Shown: piece after piece, positions 27,557 through 39,437 of the stretch
Position numbering within the stretch: the first letter of the stretch is position 1
How the letters are laid out: each line of letters starts with the position of its first letter
Source of the DNA: Pseudisothecium myosuroides
Lineage: Eukaryota > Streptophyta > Bryopsida > Hypnales > Lembophyllaceae
Assembly: GCA_951799445.1 (NCBI GenBank)
Contig: OX637292.1
Location: 15,503,296 to 15,567,295 of the forward strand
Direction of reading: 5' to 3'
Length of the DNA stretch: 64,000 bases
Position numbers and translations under genes: made by a program
The notes under the pieces: model-generated
Databases searched by the model: none
What the model was told of the DNA's origin: nothing
The model's input: only the letters and a program-made list of their open reading frames with translations

Positions 27557-28477
27557 TTAACCCCTAAATGCCCAAGGCGTTTTCTGGCTTTGAAACCACT
27601 GAAAACTGCCATTTATGCTGTGATCACTCAAGAGACCAAAAAAAAACATTTTTTTAAGAATCTAACCATAGGATCTTGTACTTCACTTGTCTCAGATCAT
27701 GTGGTAAGAAATTCATGAAGTTTGACCGTACAGATTGGAAGATATTAGCATTTGAAGTTGGAAAAAGAAGTTTTTTTGAACTGTGGCTTGCAATTTTAGG
27801 TGACTTGACGGCCATTTGTGGATTTTTTTGCACTACACACTATAAAGTTAAATTTTTTTATGTTGAACATTTTAGTTGAGAGTTGGGGAATTTTTTTTCA
27901 GAATGTCAAAACTTGATTTTCACATATAAAAAAATTGTTAATTAGAAGTAGGTCCAAAATTGAATGAAACACTAAATCGTTAATAGCTCTTAGGTGGAAT
28001 TAAAACACCATAATCCCAATGGTGGGATTGTTTTTGCAAACAAACTTAACCTTGTCGGAAAAAAAATTGAAAAAAATTGAAAATTGCATTCAAAAATGAA
28101 TTCTATAAGTCATTTTTTGAAGAAGATGCTTAGATTGCCCGAAAAACAAGATTGTCCATAACTTTATCATTCTAAGTCCAAATAGAATGAATCAAAGCTT
28201 CAAAATGTAGACAAAAACATGATCTTTGAGAATTTTTTTCTCTTTTAAAATTAAGTTTTTTTAAGTTTTTTTTCTTCTGCCTGGCGAACTACTTTTTTGA
28301 CTTTGGGTGGCATAACTTTTGCTCCCGGGCACTGAGTGAAAAAAAATTATATATTTAGAAAGCTAATGTGATTCCCTATCTTCAAAAAACTTTCAAAAAA
28401 TCAAGTCAAAATTTGAGGTCACACGGGCTTGAAATCTCAAGTGTCCCTCCAGGGGACTTTGGGCATTTAGGGGTTAA
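27557..28477. mobile_element. TTAA-flanked MITE with CCCCTAAATGCCC ends, 921 bp
   Basis: TTAA then CCCCTAAATGCCCAAGG on the left; TTTGGGCATTTAGGGG then TTAA on the right. Same family as 10332-10976. An inverted, truncated relative lies at about 30240-30997. No transposase frame is present. Confidence 0.85.
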
Positions 28478-28794
28478 CAACCATGAAAAGATGTATTGAG
28501 TATTACCTCCTATAATTTAGTCCCTATAATTCCTTGTATGTATATATTAGCTTGACAAGAGTAGATATACACCTAGAGGTCATAGAAAATGCATCTTAGT
28601 CATTTAAATGAAAATAAAGGGTAAATAAAGGTTCCTAAATTTTATTCAAGAGGTGAAATCCTATAAAAAAGTGTTTACAAATTTTTGATATGAGAATTTT
28701 TTTCAATGAATATTTTTTATCCAAGTACTTTCTTCTCTTATTGCTCTTGAAAGTAATATTATTTTAATATTGAAAAGCTCTCGATATTATGGAA

Positions 28795-28946
28795 CACTAG
28801 TACAAATCCATGTTGAAAAATCCATTTCAAACCGTGACTTCCTCTTAAATCTAGACTAAAACTAACACAATTGTGCTTAAAAAAAGGTAGATTTAATACA
28901 AAACCACGGCTTTAAATGTTTTTTATGGTATGAATTTGTACTAGTG
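28795..28946. mobile_element. Short CACTA-like MITE, 152 bp
   Basis: Begins CACTAGTACAAATCCATG and ends with the inverse of CACTAGTACAAATTCAT. The inverted similarity extends for about 45 bp to an AAACCGTG/AAGCCGTG block. The flanking bases GAA and TTC extend the palindrome rather than forming a clear 3-bp duplication. Confidence 0.75.
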
Positions 28947-29237
28947 TTCTATAATATTGGAAGTTTGTTTAAAAGGATTTCAACACTCAATAAGAATTGT
29001 AGAAAGCCATTTTGTACATAATCCCCTTGTAATCGCAAATGAAGAAAGTCTTGAAAACATGCAAGATCCTAAATATCAAGCCCATGATACAATAGAGTAG
29101 TTTGACTAGTATTGGTCACTAACACAATGATAATCTTTGAGAAGTGCATCTTGGTTATGATAGCATTGTAAATGAAATGTGAAAATGATTCCTAAATTCA
29201 ATTTAGGTGATGAAATTCCAAAAAACAACAATACTGT

Positions 29238-29786
29238 CACTACAAGAGAAAGGGGTGTTTTAAGTGAGTTTTTAAGTATACTCCTAGACATAAGATTATA
29301 AGTAATGACCTTTAAGGAGATTTTTAGCAAAATTTTACAAAAAACACATGAGTTTTGAGTAAAATTTTGCTGAAAATCTCCTTAAAGGCCATTGCTTCAT
29401 TAGGAGAGAAATGAGGCTTCCAAAAGGTCCCTTCCCTTTGTTAAACTAAAATCAATCCAAATCTGCCCAAATCAGTTGAAATTTTAAGACTGCATCAGTC
29501 TGCAACAGTCAGCAGGATTTTTTTTTTTTTTTTTTTTGTACTCTATCTTTATGACATGCAAAATGATGAAGATGGAGTACAAAAAAATTAAAAACTCTTT
29601 ACATATCAGCAATCCTAGGTGGAGGATCATCGGCCACATAGGAAAAGGGGAATTTTTTTTTTTTTTTTTTTTTGGGTAGTGACGGATCTCGGGGCCTTAT
29701 GGAGGCCTGATTTTCCTCCTAATGATAATCTTATGTCTAGGACTAAACTTAAGAACTCACTTAAAACACCCCTTTCTTTTGTAGTA
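29238..29786. mobile_element. CACTA-like MITE with ~60-bp inverted ends
   Basis: The left end CACTACAAGAGAAAGGGG is mirrored on the right (inverse begins TACTACAAAAGAAAGGGG). Inverted similarity of about 90% runs about 60 bp, to ACATAAGATTAT. The interior holds a hairpin at about 29307-29393 and two T runs of about 20 bases. No open frame. Confidence 0.8.
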
Positions 29787-30239
29787 CGTAGTTAAATGGC
29801 TATGTATAAAAGTTGTCTTTGAATTTTTTTAAATTATTTTGGGACTCCATTTCTTTTTTAAATTACCGCTATAGTAGCATGCTTTTTGTATTAATTTTTT
29901 TTTAATAGGAAATCTTTTATACATGGCACAAAAAAATGAAAAGTAATAGAACCTTTAGCAATGATCACAATTCAAAGATGCCCCTACGTGTCACTTTAAC
30001 TTTTTCTACAAGTCTTGACTTTAAAAATTCGTAAAAATTACAAAAATTATTAAAAATTATTTATTTATTCCAAAATTTACGATTTCTTATTTCCTAAAGT
30101 CCTAAAGTCCTAAAGTCTTTGCAAGGAACTCTTGAATTTTAGATAGGCATGTGTGACCTTAATTTTTGACATGATTTTGTAAAATTGTTTTAGAAGATAG
30201 GAAATTACAAGAGCTTTTAGAGAATATATTTTTTTACTA

Positions 30240-30997
30240 TGCCACCCTAAGTCCAAAAACCAGCTTGAGGGGCAATCCAAAAAAAATCACAAAAAATTGA
30301 ATTTTTATTTTTTATTTATTCTTTCTAAGATTATATTTTTGTCTACATGTGAAGCTCTGATTCATTACTATTTCGACGATTGATGATAAAGTTATAAACA
30401 ATCTTGTTTTTCAAGCAATCTAAACATCTTTTTGGAAAAGTAATTCATAGAATCCATTTTTGAATGCAATTTTCACAATTTTTTACAACTTTTTTGTTAA
30501 ATAGAATTCGAGATAGAATTAAGTTCAATTGCTAGAACAATCTCACTGTTGGAATTCTTCTGTTTCAATTCCATCTTAAAGCTATTAACAATTTAGGTTT
30601 TCATTCAATCTTGTACTTATGTTTAACAATTTCTTTAAGAATAAAAATCAAGTGTTTTTTTTTTTGAATTTTTTCCTTGACTCTCAACTCAATTCTTCAA
30701 CATAAAAAAAACTTGAATATCAAAATCAATAGTGCAAAAATTTTAAGTTAAGAAGATTCAAAGCCAAAAAATTTAATTAAGCAAGCTACAAAAAAACTTG
30801 TTTTCTTCACGTTAAGTGCAAATATCTTGCAATCTATGCGAAGAAAGGATTTGAAATTTCTTCCACACACTCTTATACTAGTCTAGTGTAAGATCCTAAG
30901 GTTAGACATGAATTTCTTTTAAAACTATTTGCACTTTGCAATAAAATTAGCAATGTTGTAGTTTTTTGATGAAAAATAGGCCGTGGGACTTTAGGGG
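30240..30997 (-). mobile_element. Truncated inverted copy of TTAA-type family 1
   Basis: The interior matches the reverse complement of about 27560-28330. The right end reads ACTTTAGGGG followed by TTAT, a one-base change from TTAA. The other terminus is missing. Confidence 0.55.
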
Positions 30998-31154
30998 TTA
31001 TTTATTGGTAAAAATTAACTTCTACTTTGTATTTTTGACTTTGTTTATGTACATCAGCTTAAATGAACTATAATCGTCGTAATCTTTAAGATAGGGGCAT
31101 GCAAAAGCGCCAAGTGCCTAAAAGCGCTACTTAATCAAGTGCTCACACCTCCTA

Positions 31155-31370
31155 CATCAATATGTACCTATTTTGAAGAAATGATTTTAGAACATCTACC
31201 CAAACAACTTTGATGCTTTGTAACTTTTTGCATACAATATCTAAATGATAAATTACTTGGTGCATTAAAAATCTTGTAAAAACATAAAAATTTCACCAGT
31301 CTAATAATAGATATTGCTCACAAAAGAAAAAATGGTGATTTTGGTTGTCCCTACCTAGCAAGTTCTACTA
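31155..31370 (+). repeat. Direct repeat, partner of 25450-25690
   Basis: Second copy of the ~230-bp direct repeat described at 25450, moderately diverged. Confidence 0.6.
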
Positions 31371-32792
31371 ACCTTAGATATTTTACATGAGCATTTCCAG
31401 ACCATTGCTACCATCAGCCTTCATCCGATTGAGCTCACCAGGACAGACCGACTCTATCTGAAAATCATCAACAGAAAATTCCTGATTCCTGTGGTGTAGA
31501 CCTCGCTGCTCCTTTGGGCTGGAGATCAACAGTGCCACACGATTCCATATTCATTCAACTTGAATGGTGGATAAGGCGGGTTTCCCATTCCTATCAGAAA
31601 CTCAGAATAATAATTTAAGAAAGTGTCCGTCATGTGAGCAGTCGTGGGACGTCGTCGTATGTTTTTGCTGCCATTAATCAGGCAAGAAGAACTGGAACTG
31701 AATGCAAGTGGAGTCCCCAGTCTTTTCTTGGAAAGAATTTGACATTTGATTGATTTTCCAAAGTTGAAACATGTCGCTTTTCAAAGGTTTTGAGTTAGTG
31801 GTGTTAGTGCTGGACGCACTAATTGAATTAACTAATTGTGTATGTACCAAGATTTAAAATCAAATTGTGGGATGTATTACCATAGTTGATAATTAATGTT
31901 AACCGGTTACAAAAAAATGGTAAATATCGATGAGACCGAATGTTCATAACCACTAATTATAAAATAAAAATTTGTGAATATCACATGTCAAACCAACAAT
32001 CTGAATTGCCTTGTTGTAATTTGGCATGTGACATTCACATCGCTTCCATGAGGCACCTCATATAAGTTATGCAATATTTGACTTGTGATTGGGAAACTAC
32101 TAGTTCAAACTTCAACAAATTCGCTACTTTTTTATATATCATCCACAAACACATATTTCGGAGCATTGGAATCCAAGAAAAATGGGGACAAGGTCCACGC
32201 AAGAAAACTCCATTTCAGCAAAGGAATCCCTCAAAACAGCTGAATGCTACGGGAATGGTTCCCAATCTCGAACGAAAAAGATACGGAGTATAACCGATGC
32301 TGCTTTCAAATTTAAGAAGAAGAAAAGACACGTACACTACATGTCTTCTGTTCTGGAAGGACAGTGGTGACGTCCATGTATACTAATGACTAATGATGAA
32401 GTGGGTCAGTTGATTAGATGGCACTACACTCGCCAGAGGCGAGTGAAGACGTCTCCTAATTGAGTAAGTGAGCATCTCATGCTCAAGGCATTCTGAGTCT
32501 AAGAAATTGAACTGAATCAGGTCCAGCGATGGCCGTGCTGAAAGATAGAATCTCTATGTACAAAGATGGTACATGACTACAGGCTCTAGTCAGACCCCCC
32601 TCCAATTCTAGACGAAAACATTGGCAGCCGGATCAATCACAAGGGAAAGGGTTAACCCTGTTGAATTGGCTCACATCACAGCGTCTTCAATCTGCAACTG
32701 TGCACAATAGGTTGCTTCGGTAAACTGCGGAGTCCTTCGGACTCGGCAAGCTAAAGAATCATTTTCGAAAGTTACTTTACATATGATAAAAC
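31371..32792. other. Intergenic, downstream of the PPR gene
   Basis: Nothing convincing is seen. Short open frames at 32069-32370 have no recognisable content. The final few hundred bases would include the PPR gene's 3' UTR. Confidence 0.5.
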
Positions 32793-35614
32793 CTAGGTTC
32801 TGTTGAAGGGCACCATCCTGCGTCGCTCCTTGCGAGACAACACTATTTGACTACCACCGGAATATTTTACACCTAATTGTTGCTGGAGCATTGCACGAGA
32901 GATTCGATCAGGTGAATATCCAGCTTTCGTCATCTGCTCCAGGACAGCCCGCGCATCGGCAGGTTGTTTGGAATGACAATACGCTTGAATCAAGGTATCA
33001 TACGAAACTGCACTAGGGGTCAGCCCTTGGGCTTGCATTCTCCGAAACAGTATAGCAGCTTGAACAGAGAGTCCGTTGCGGCCATGCGCTCCCATAACAA
33101 TGTTATACAATGTCACGTCCGGCAGACACCCCGACTGCAGCATTTCGTTAAAGTAAGCTCCTACCTCTTGCACCCTCCCTTGCCACCCAAATACCTGAAT
33201 GAGGCTGCTCCACGTCACCACGTTGGGTTGAAACCCGACTTGTTGCAGTTGCCTGAACACCAGGGCAGCTTCTTCCGGAGAGCCCGCCTTGCCATACACC
33301 GTGATCATCAGACTGAACGTGGTCAAGTCCGGCTGGCAGCCTACTCTTTGCATTTCAAGGAACACTTCAATGGCTTCCTTGTGCTTGGAAGCACGGCTAT
33401 ACAATTGAATTACACCGGTGTACGTCACCACAGTCGGTTGCAGTCCTGCATCCCTAATCCTTTGATACACCGCCATCGCCTCATGAAATTTCCCCCCTTG
33501 CACATGCATCATCAGCAACGTGTTGAACGTGTAGAGATCCGGTACAACCTCCATGGTCTGCATTTCCTTGTGAAGCTCTGCGCATCTGGTTGCGTGGCCT
33601 CTTCTCTTGAGCGCCGAGATTAGCGTGTTGTAAGTCTGCACACTTGGCAAAATCCCATTCTCCTTTATTCTCAAGAAAATCATCTCCACCTTTTCCACAG
33701 GGAGGTCCGCCTTGCCAGCTCCGTTCAATAGTGTACTCAAAGTGATTTCGTCGGCTTGGACTCCTCTGTCCATCATATCTTCATACAACCTCCAAGCCTT
33801 TTTGAAGTTTCCACTCCTTGCATACGCTCCAATCATGGCATTGAAAGAGTAGACACCTACCTCTACGTTTGAAGAAAGCATTAAATCAAACAATGCACGG
33901 GCTTCGGAGATCAAGCCCCCGCGCCCAAGAACCCCAAGCACGAGGCTGTAAGTGTGTCCATTCGGTTTCAATCGGCCTTTCTGAACCTGCATCCACTGGA
34001 AAACCTCCAGAGCAAGAGTAGCGTTCCGTCTTGAACCGAGCTCCCGGATTACCTTGGACAGATCTACTCGTGTCACCTTGCCTACCCACGCATCAAGTAC
34101 ATTCGCAACCGCCCAGGCTCCGGTCACGCCATCTTCCTCAAGCTCAAACAACATGCTGTCAACTCTCTGTGCACACTCCGCCTCTGTATATGGAGGTCGA
34201 GTGGGGGATTTCTTTGGATAGTTTGGTCCTGTCCAGGGTTTCTTTTTCTTTCTGCTGCTGCTGCTGCTGGTGGAGGTTTCGGCTTGCAAAGACTCCTCCT
34301 TGATCTTTGTCGCCACAACCTCCTTTTCTTCAATATTCTGTCGGCAGATGGCAAATCGAGTAAGCAAGGATGTCCTAAATTCTTGAATACGAGCAAGACA
34401 TCGATTAAGCTTAGCATTACTTCCTCTTAACACCGAAACCACGGTGATGAAACAGGGTCAGTATGAAGCTTTTGAATCTCATTTACTGATTAACTCCGAA
34501 AGCAGCAAGAAGCTCGAATAGGGCCTCATGTGTTTTCAGGCAGGTCGTACGGGGAGTTTCTTTTGATCCATTTGATTTACTTTCCCACCCAAACATGCAA
34601 TGTTCTTCACTGATACGAATGATGTTAAATTTGACCCCATTTCAATTCGATTACTTTCACAATATAATCAATCGAACTGGTCATTTTAAAACCACAAATC
34701 CTTAGTCCTTTAGGGATTAGGTTCCAATCCAGTTCTGTCTACATCAATTTCTCATGTATCCTGAAACGCTATGTACATGAGTTACCACAAATCATGCACT
34801 CCGCCTCTCATTACGTAGACACGATCTCTACGCAGTGAAACTCTCATAAAATTTTAATAGAATTCTCGATAACCTTGTTGAGCACCCTCTGAATTGGCAT
34901 GAACAAGATTTCCTTGACCCGTGAAACGAATCCCTAACACCTTAATTTGCAAATTTGAGCTCAATTTGATAAGCAAAAACTCTTCAAGCCACCGAATCAT
35001 TCACATGTGAGAGTGTGCTAAAGCTTCACATTGTCTTGACAAGTGAAGTATTTCACTTCACTTGCTCTAATTTGGCATGACTTCGCTGTAAGAAACTCCC
35101 AGTTCCCGCTATTCCCAAAATGTGCAATGCCAAGACAACTCAAGAATTATAAGCTCCCCCATGCACACAAAATTTGTAGCAAATTTCACCTAAATTTCCA
35201 AAAAATCTCAAGAGCCACAAGTGAGCAATAACCTGAAGCACGCGATTCTCAAAGTCAATAACAGGCGGTTCCGGCAAATCGACCAAAACTCCGAGCGAAC
35301 TCGTCTGAACCACGCGCACCCCCGCGTAAATCCCAATTCCGTCCATCAACCGCACCACATTCTACACACCAACCAAAACCACCATCACCATCACCATCCT
35401 CAAACTCAGAAACTCCATCAATGCAGCTCATACAAATCCCATGCGCATTCAATCTGCACACCAATTCACCACGATTTCAAACTCCTTCACATACCTTCAC
35501 AACAACAGACTTGCAGGCCACGCGAACGGAACTCCCGGGTGCGTTCGACAGCCATGGCAATTGGCGACTGGAGGGCACCAAGCCGCCCGTCTGTGTCTGT
35601 TGCAGACCTCGCAT
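32793..35614 (-). CDS. P-class pentatricopeptide repeat protein, likely organellar
   Basis: Sequence-specific organelle RNA-binding protein by family. I read three phase-0 exons: 35614-35495 (40 residues), 35361-35233 (43 residues) and 34337-32793 (514 residues), total about 597. The open frame of exon 3 runs to 34442 but has no ATG. The acceptor at TGCCGACAG before 34337, with a pyrimidine-rich tract, gives a phase-matched join. Exon 1 starts MRGLQQTQTGG and is rich in S, T, Q and R with almost no acidic residues, like a plastid or mitochondrial transit peptide. A serine/lysine linker follows, then about ten 35-residue PPR motifs (for example VQTYNTLISALKRRG, VVTYTGVIQLYSRASK, VTLYNIVMGAHGRNG) to near the end. 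No E or DYW domain is present, so C-to-U editing activity is unlikely. A dispersed repeat sits in intron 2. The target RNA is unknown. Confidence 0.88.
34560..34700 (+). repeat. Short intronic dispersed repeat, copy 4
   Basis: Lies in the second PPR intron. It shares 'acatgcaatgttcttcactga' and 'cgaactggtcattttaa'-type blocks with the 3660-3800 copy. Confidence 0.6.
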
Positions 35615-36147
35615 TGCAGCAGCAAGCTAATCTTCAAATTCCGAAATCGCAACAAACTCTTGTCTCAACTCTGTTTTCGAACATCGAGACGTTCACGAGC
35701 TTCAAAGCCTCTGCAATCCGTCACTACTGTAGAGCCCAATGTTCGAATCTGAGACTGACCCAGTGACGGATTGTGGGGCTGTACTACGGAAACGATCGCC
35801 CCGGCTGTTGAAATTGTGATGGCGTCGAGATTGTTCAGTGGCGGGTGCTGCTCGTCGCCGGTCCTTTGGTCCTGGGCCGCTCAACCCTGGGATAATGAAC
35901 CCGATCGGTTTCATCCATCCGTCTGCGCTTTCTCATCCAACCGTTTCATCGACAAAAACGGCTTGCTTGTTCGGGAGTCGGAAAAAGGGTCCTATTATCG
36001 TCACAATCCTGGGGTCCTGAGCTTCTGGGCTTTTACTTTTTAATGAGCTTTTGGGCTTTAATTTTTTTCTGGAATTTGGGGGGATAGTGATCAATAGGGC
36101 TTGCTAGATTCTACTTTTAAGGGTGTTGGGGACTTGGGGTTAACTTA

Positions 36148-36471
36148 GGGCCAGCTTACATGTGAGCCCGGTGGGCAAACTTGAAGCCAAAACAGAGAAG
36201 AAGACAAAATTGCCTTCACCGATCGTCTTGCCGGGGTGGGCAAACGGAAAAGGAGGAGCCCAACTTCAACCGAATCGGTGGACAATCGGTGGACAACTCC
36301 ATTGGTGGAGACTAGTGGTGACTAGTGGATCATGAGAGAATCTAATACGTGTCCACTCCTCCATTGGAACCCTCCTCCACCCACCGGGTCCACATAAAAG
36401 TGGAATTCATTTTTTTCCCTGTAGCTCCCCCTGTAGCGCTTTGCCCACCGAGGGAACATGTAAGCTGGCCC
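36148..36471. mobile_element. Tourist-like MITE with TTA duplication, 324 bp
   Basis: TTA (36145-36147) then GGGCCAGCTTACATGT on the left; the inverse of the same 16 bases then TTA (36472-36474) on the right. The inverted repeat is about 33 bp, including CGGTGGGCAAA. TTA duplication and GGGCC ends are typical of Tourist/PIF-Harbinger MITEs. It lies about 0.5 kb upstream of the PPR start. A diverged copy is at 59019-59319. Confidence 0.88.
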
Positions 36472-37344
36472 TTAACCCTGTAAAGGTACGTCCTCACTTG
36501 GCGTTACGAAGTGTGAAGGAGCGCAGTTATGTGGCAGCCAAGACGGTGCTGTTCACACCAAGCTGGGTTCTTAGAACCCAAACCTACGTGGAGGCCGAGT
36601 TGGCATGTGGCTAACCACGATGTTAGCCGAAAAGCTCCAGAGTTAATTGCGAGAAATAAGGAATTAGGAGGCGGTGTTACTTAAAGTCTGAATCAACAAA
36701 AAAAGAACATTTCAGGAAATTTAGGGTGTTTACCAGCAGTCTTTCATAGTCGCCAGGAGTCAGAGCCACTAGGAAAGAGCGGTGTTTCTACTTTGGCCAA
36801 AATTATCGCCTTGGCTTGCAGCTGCACCTCAGCAACGAGCGGAGTGGACCTCCGCAACAGCAGGAAGGCGGACATCTGCCAGCATGCATAAATGAGGACG
36901 TCGGATCGCTCACCGTACCTCCACTGCGACGTCGCGAACTCCATCGTCAGCTGCTCAGGTACGTCTTCTGCTCTGTTTTTCTTCATTTCTGCACAACTTG
37001 TCATCGATTAATGCAATGTCAGATCCAGAACTCCACTGCATGCATTAATATTTCATGACATTTTTCAAGCATGTGCGTTTCAGAAGGACTAACATTGTCG
37101 TCTTCTTCATGAACAATGCAGGTATCAAGAGATTGTAGAACGCACTCAAACTTCCAAGGCAGTGACGTACCTTCTTGAATTGCACCCATCGGTAAGAGTT
37201 CATTGTCTTGACATCGGTCAGTACATTCTCCCTTCATGCCTGCATTTCACAGCGTATAGATTTGGCATTCAGTAGACACTGACCGGTCTTCTTCTTTTGT
37301 TTTCCTTGTCAGGGTTTCAAGCACAACTGCAAGAAAAACTCGTG

Positions 37345-39172
37345 ATGGAAAATACACTAGACGCCCAACACTACAACATGCCAATCCGGCCAGCATCTGT
37401 ACCTGCAACCAGTGAGTCCATTGTTCACATGATTTTCTCCATTCACTGCACATGTGTAGTTGCTCCTTACGAATGTTCATAGTTCTCCACCACGTACCTG
37501 CAAAACACACACACGCACTCCGATGCCACAATGAGGAAGTAGTTCAAAAAATTTAAATTTGTGTTTTGTCATGGTTACGGTCAGTACCTGTGGTGTTTTT
37601 GCTGTCCTGTACTTTCTGAAGACAACAAAACTGCCCCTGCACAATACAACAACACCCGTTCAGTATTCACTCACTCTGAACTTGTCTATTCGTTACTTGG
37701 CAGGTACCATCTCCCTTCCCGCTGTCCCACAAACCCGCCCGACCCCTCGTAGTCGAGCTGCTACTGGGACTGCTAGAGCGGCCTCTACTGCTGCACCACA
37801 GGCCAATGCAAGTCAGCCAAAGCGAGCAAGGAAAGATAGAGGCCCCAACTGGACCACTCAAGAAATTATGATCCTCATTTCAGCAAAACGAGAGATGTTC
37901 TTGGAAGATGTCGACACGCTTGATGGAAGGGACCTGATGACCCCCGACACCAGCAAATGGATCCGTATTTCACAAGAAGTCATGAAAGTTGGTCTCTCTC
38001 CTTGCATACATGACGGTCCCGCATGCAAGACCAAGTGGAATCAGCTTATACCTGAATATAAACGGATTGCTGACTACCTGAGCAGAACTGGCACCAACTC
38101 ACGTGACTATTGGGAACTGTCACCTGCTGCTCGGCTATCCGAAGGGCTGCCCAAACAATTCTTTGACGAATTCTTCCGTGCCATTCATGAATGGTATGGA
38201 AACAGACCACAAATAAATCCCCCACATGTTCGTGATGTGCTAGCCGGCAACGACGCCAACTACCAAGCACAAGCGACTGGACTGCATGAAGGTGACCATG
38301 ATCCAAGCGACAATGAGGATGCAATGGACATAGCGGCTGAAGACACGGACGGCACTGGAGGCATCACACCACCGCAGTCCCCTTTCGTCACAGCATCGAC
38401 ACCTTCCCATGCAGGGACACCTTCGTCATCAAGAGGTACCCCCATTTCCAGGCCTCTGAAAGGTCTCCCCCCGGGCGTCACTCCCCAAGTGATCAGTTCA
38501 ACTGACACGTCTGTGTATACTGTCAAACGCCGAGCAGGGAATACTGGCGTCCATAGGAAAAATTTGTCTAGTCATAGTGTCATTGCCGAGGCCACAAAGG
38601 CCACTGGACTTGTCATGGCCCAGCATATGCAGGACATAGCCGAATCCAGCAGAGAATTAGAGCGTTCAAAGATTGACGTGCAACTGAAGCTGTTTAGTGA
38701 ACAAATGCAATACCAGCGTGAAAAGGATAGGCGGGCGTATGAGAATGCCACAGCTGCCATTGAGAATGCGAGGCTTTCAATTCTAAAACAGGGCGAGATG
38801 GTCAATTGCCTTTCCCACCTCTCAAACGTGTTGAGCAAAAGCCTGATCATGACAAACGACCAGATGCATCCCAGCATGCCACAGTCAGCAGCCAAGGAAG
38901 ACACTACTGTAGAGAGGCCATCAAACACTGCTGCCCCGATGCAAACTGACGTAGGAAACAGCGGCATTGCCACTGAGGTGCAGCCACAAGCGACCGACAC
39001 CGACGAACCTGCAACAACTCCGACTATTCAACCAGAAAGGCTTGGAGAGCCTAGACAGCCCTATTTCTTCAAAATGCGAGCTACAACTAATGGCTACTGC
39101 TTGCAGATGGGCCTGCAGCACCTCCACAGCCAAGCCGCAGCAACTCCAGCTCCAAGTCTTCTTCTCCTGTAA
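37345..39172 (+). CDS. PIF/Harbinger ORF1, Myb/trihelix-like DNA-binding protein
   Basis: In PIF/Harbinger elements this second protein binds DNA and partners the transposase. I read two exons: 37345-37411 (MENTLDAQHYNMPIRPASVP...) and 37704-39172, joined by a GT-AG intron with matching phase (one base plus two). The product is about 511 residues. The longer open frame upstream of 37704 has no ATG. The N-terminus is proline-, serine- and alanine-rich with a basic PKRARKDRG. A Myb/SANT-like trihelix domain follows (WTTQEIMILISAKREMF, CKTKWNQLIPEYKRIADYL, DYWELSPAAR, QFFDEFFRAIHEWYG). Next come acidic and Ser/Pro-rich linkers and a helical, probably coiled-coil region (about residues 315-400). 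No stop or frameshift interrupts it. The exact start is inferred. Confidence 0.8.
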
Positions 39173-39437
39173 GGGATACGGTTCAATTCATTAGTGAGTG
39201 ATAGAGTGAGTAGGTAGTGCCACTGCTTTCAGCATTGTTGAAAGTGAAAGTGAGTGATATTGAAATTCCCCCCAAAAATTTAATATGAAAAAAAAAAAAA
39301 AAATTAGATTAGGAAAAAAACAAACAAACTGTGTACTGCGCATGCATCTCGTCTTGTTCGTTGTGGTTCTTTCATTTGTCACCAAGTGAAGCACAGGTGG
39401 TAGAAGGTACAGAGAAACGAACCTCCATGGTCAATGA

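Noticed and set aside
32964..33623. 219-residue plus-strand open frame
   Set aside because: Antisense shadow of the PPR exon, with no domain of its own.
35221..35766. 181-residue plus-strand open frame rich in His
   Set aside because: It overlaps PPR exons 1 and 2 on the other strand and has no recognisable content; a (CACCAT)n tract produces the His run.
38046..39000. Minus-strand frames within 38-39 kb
   Set aside because: Shadows of the Harbinger ORF1 coding exon.
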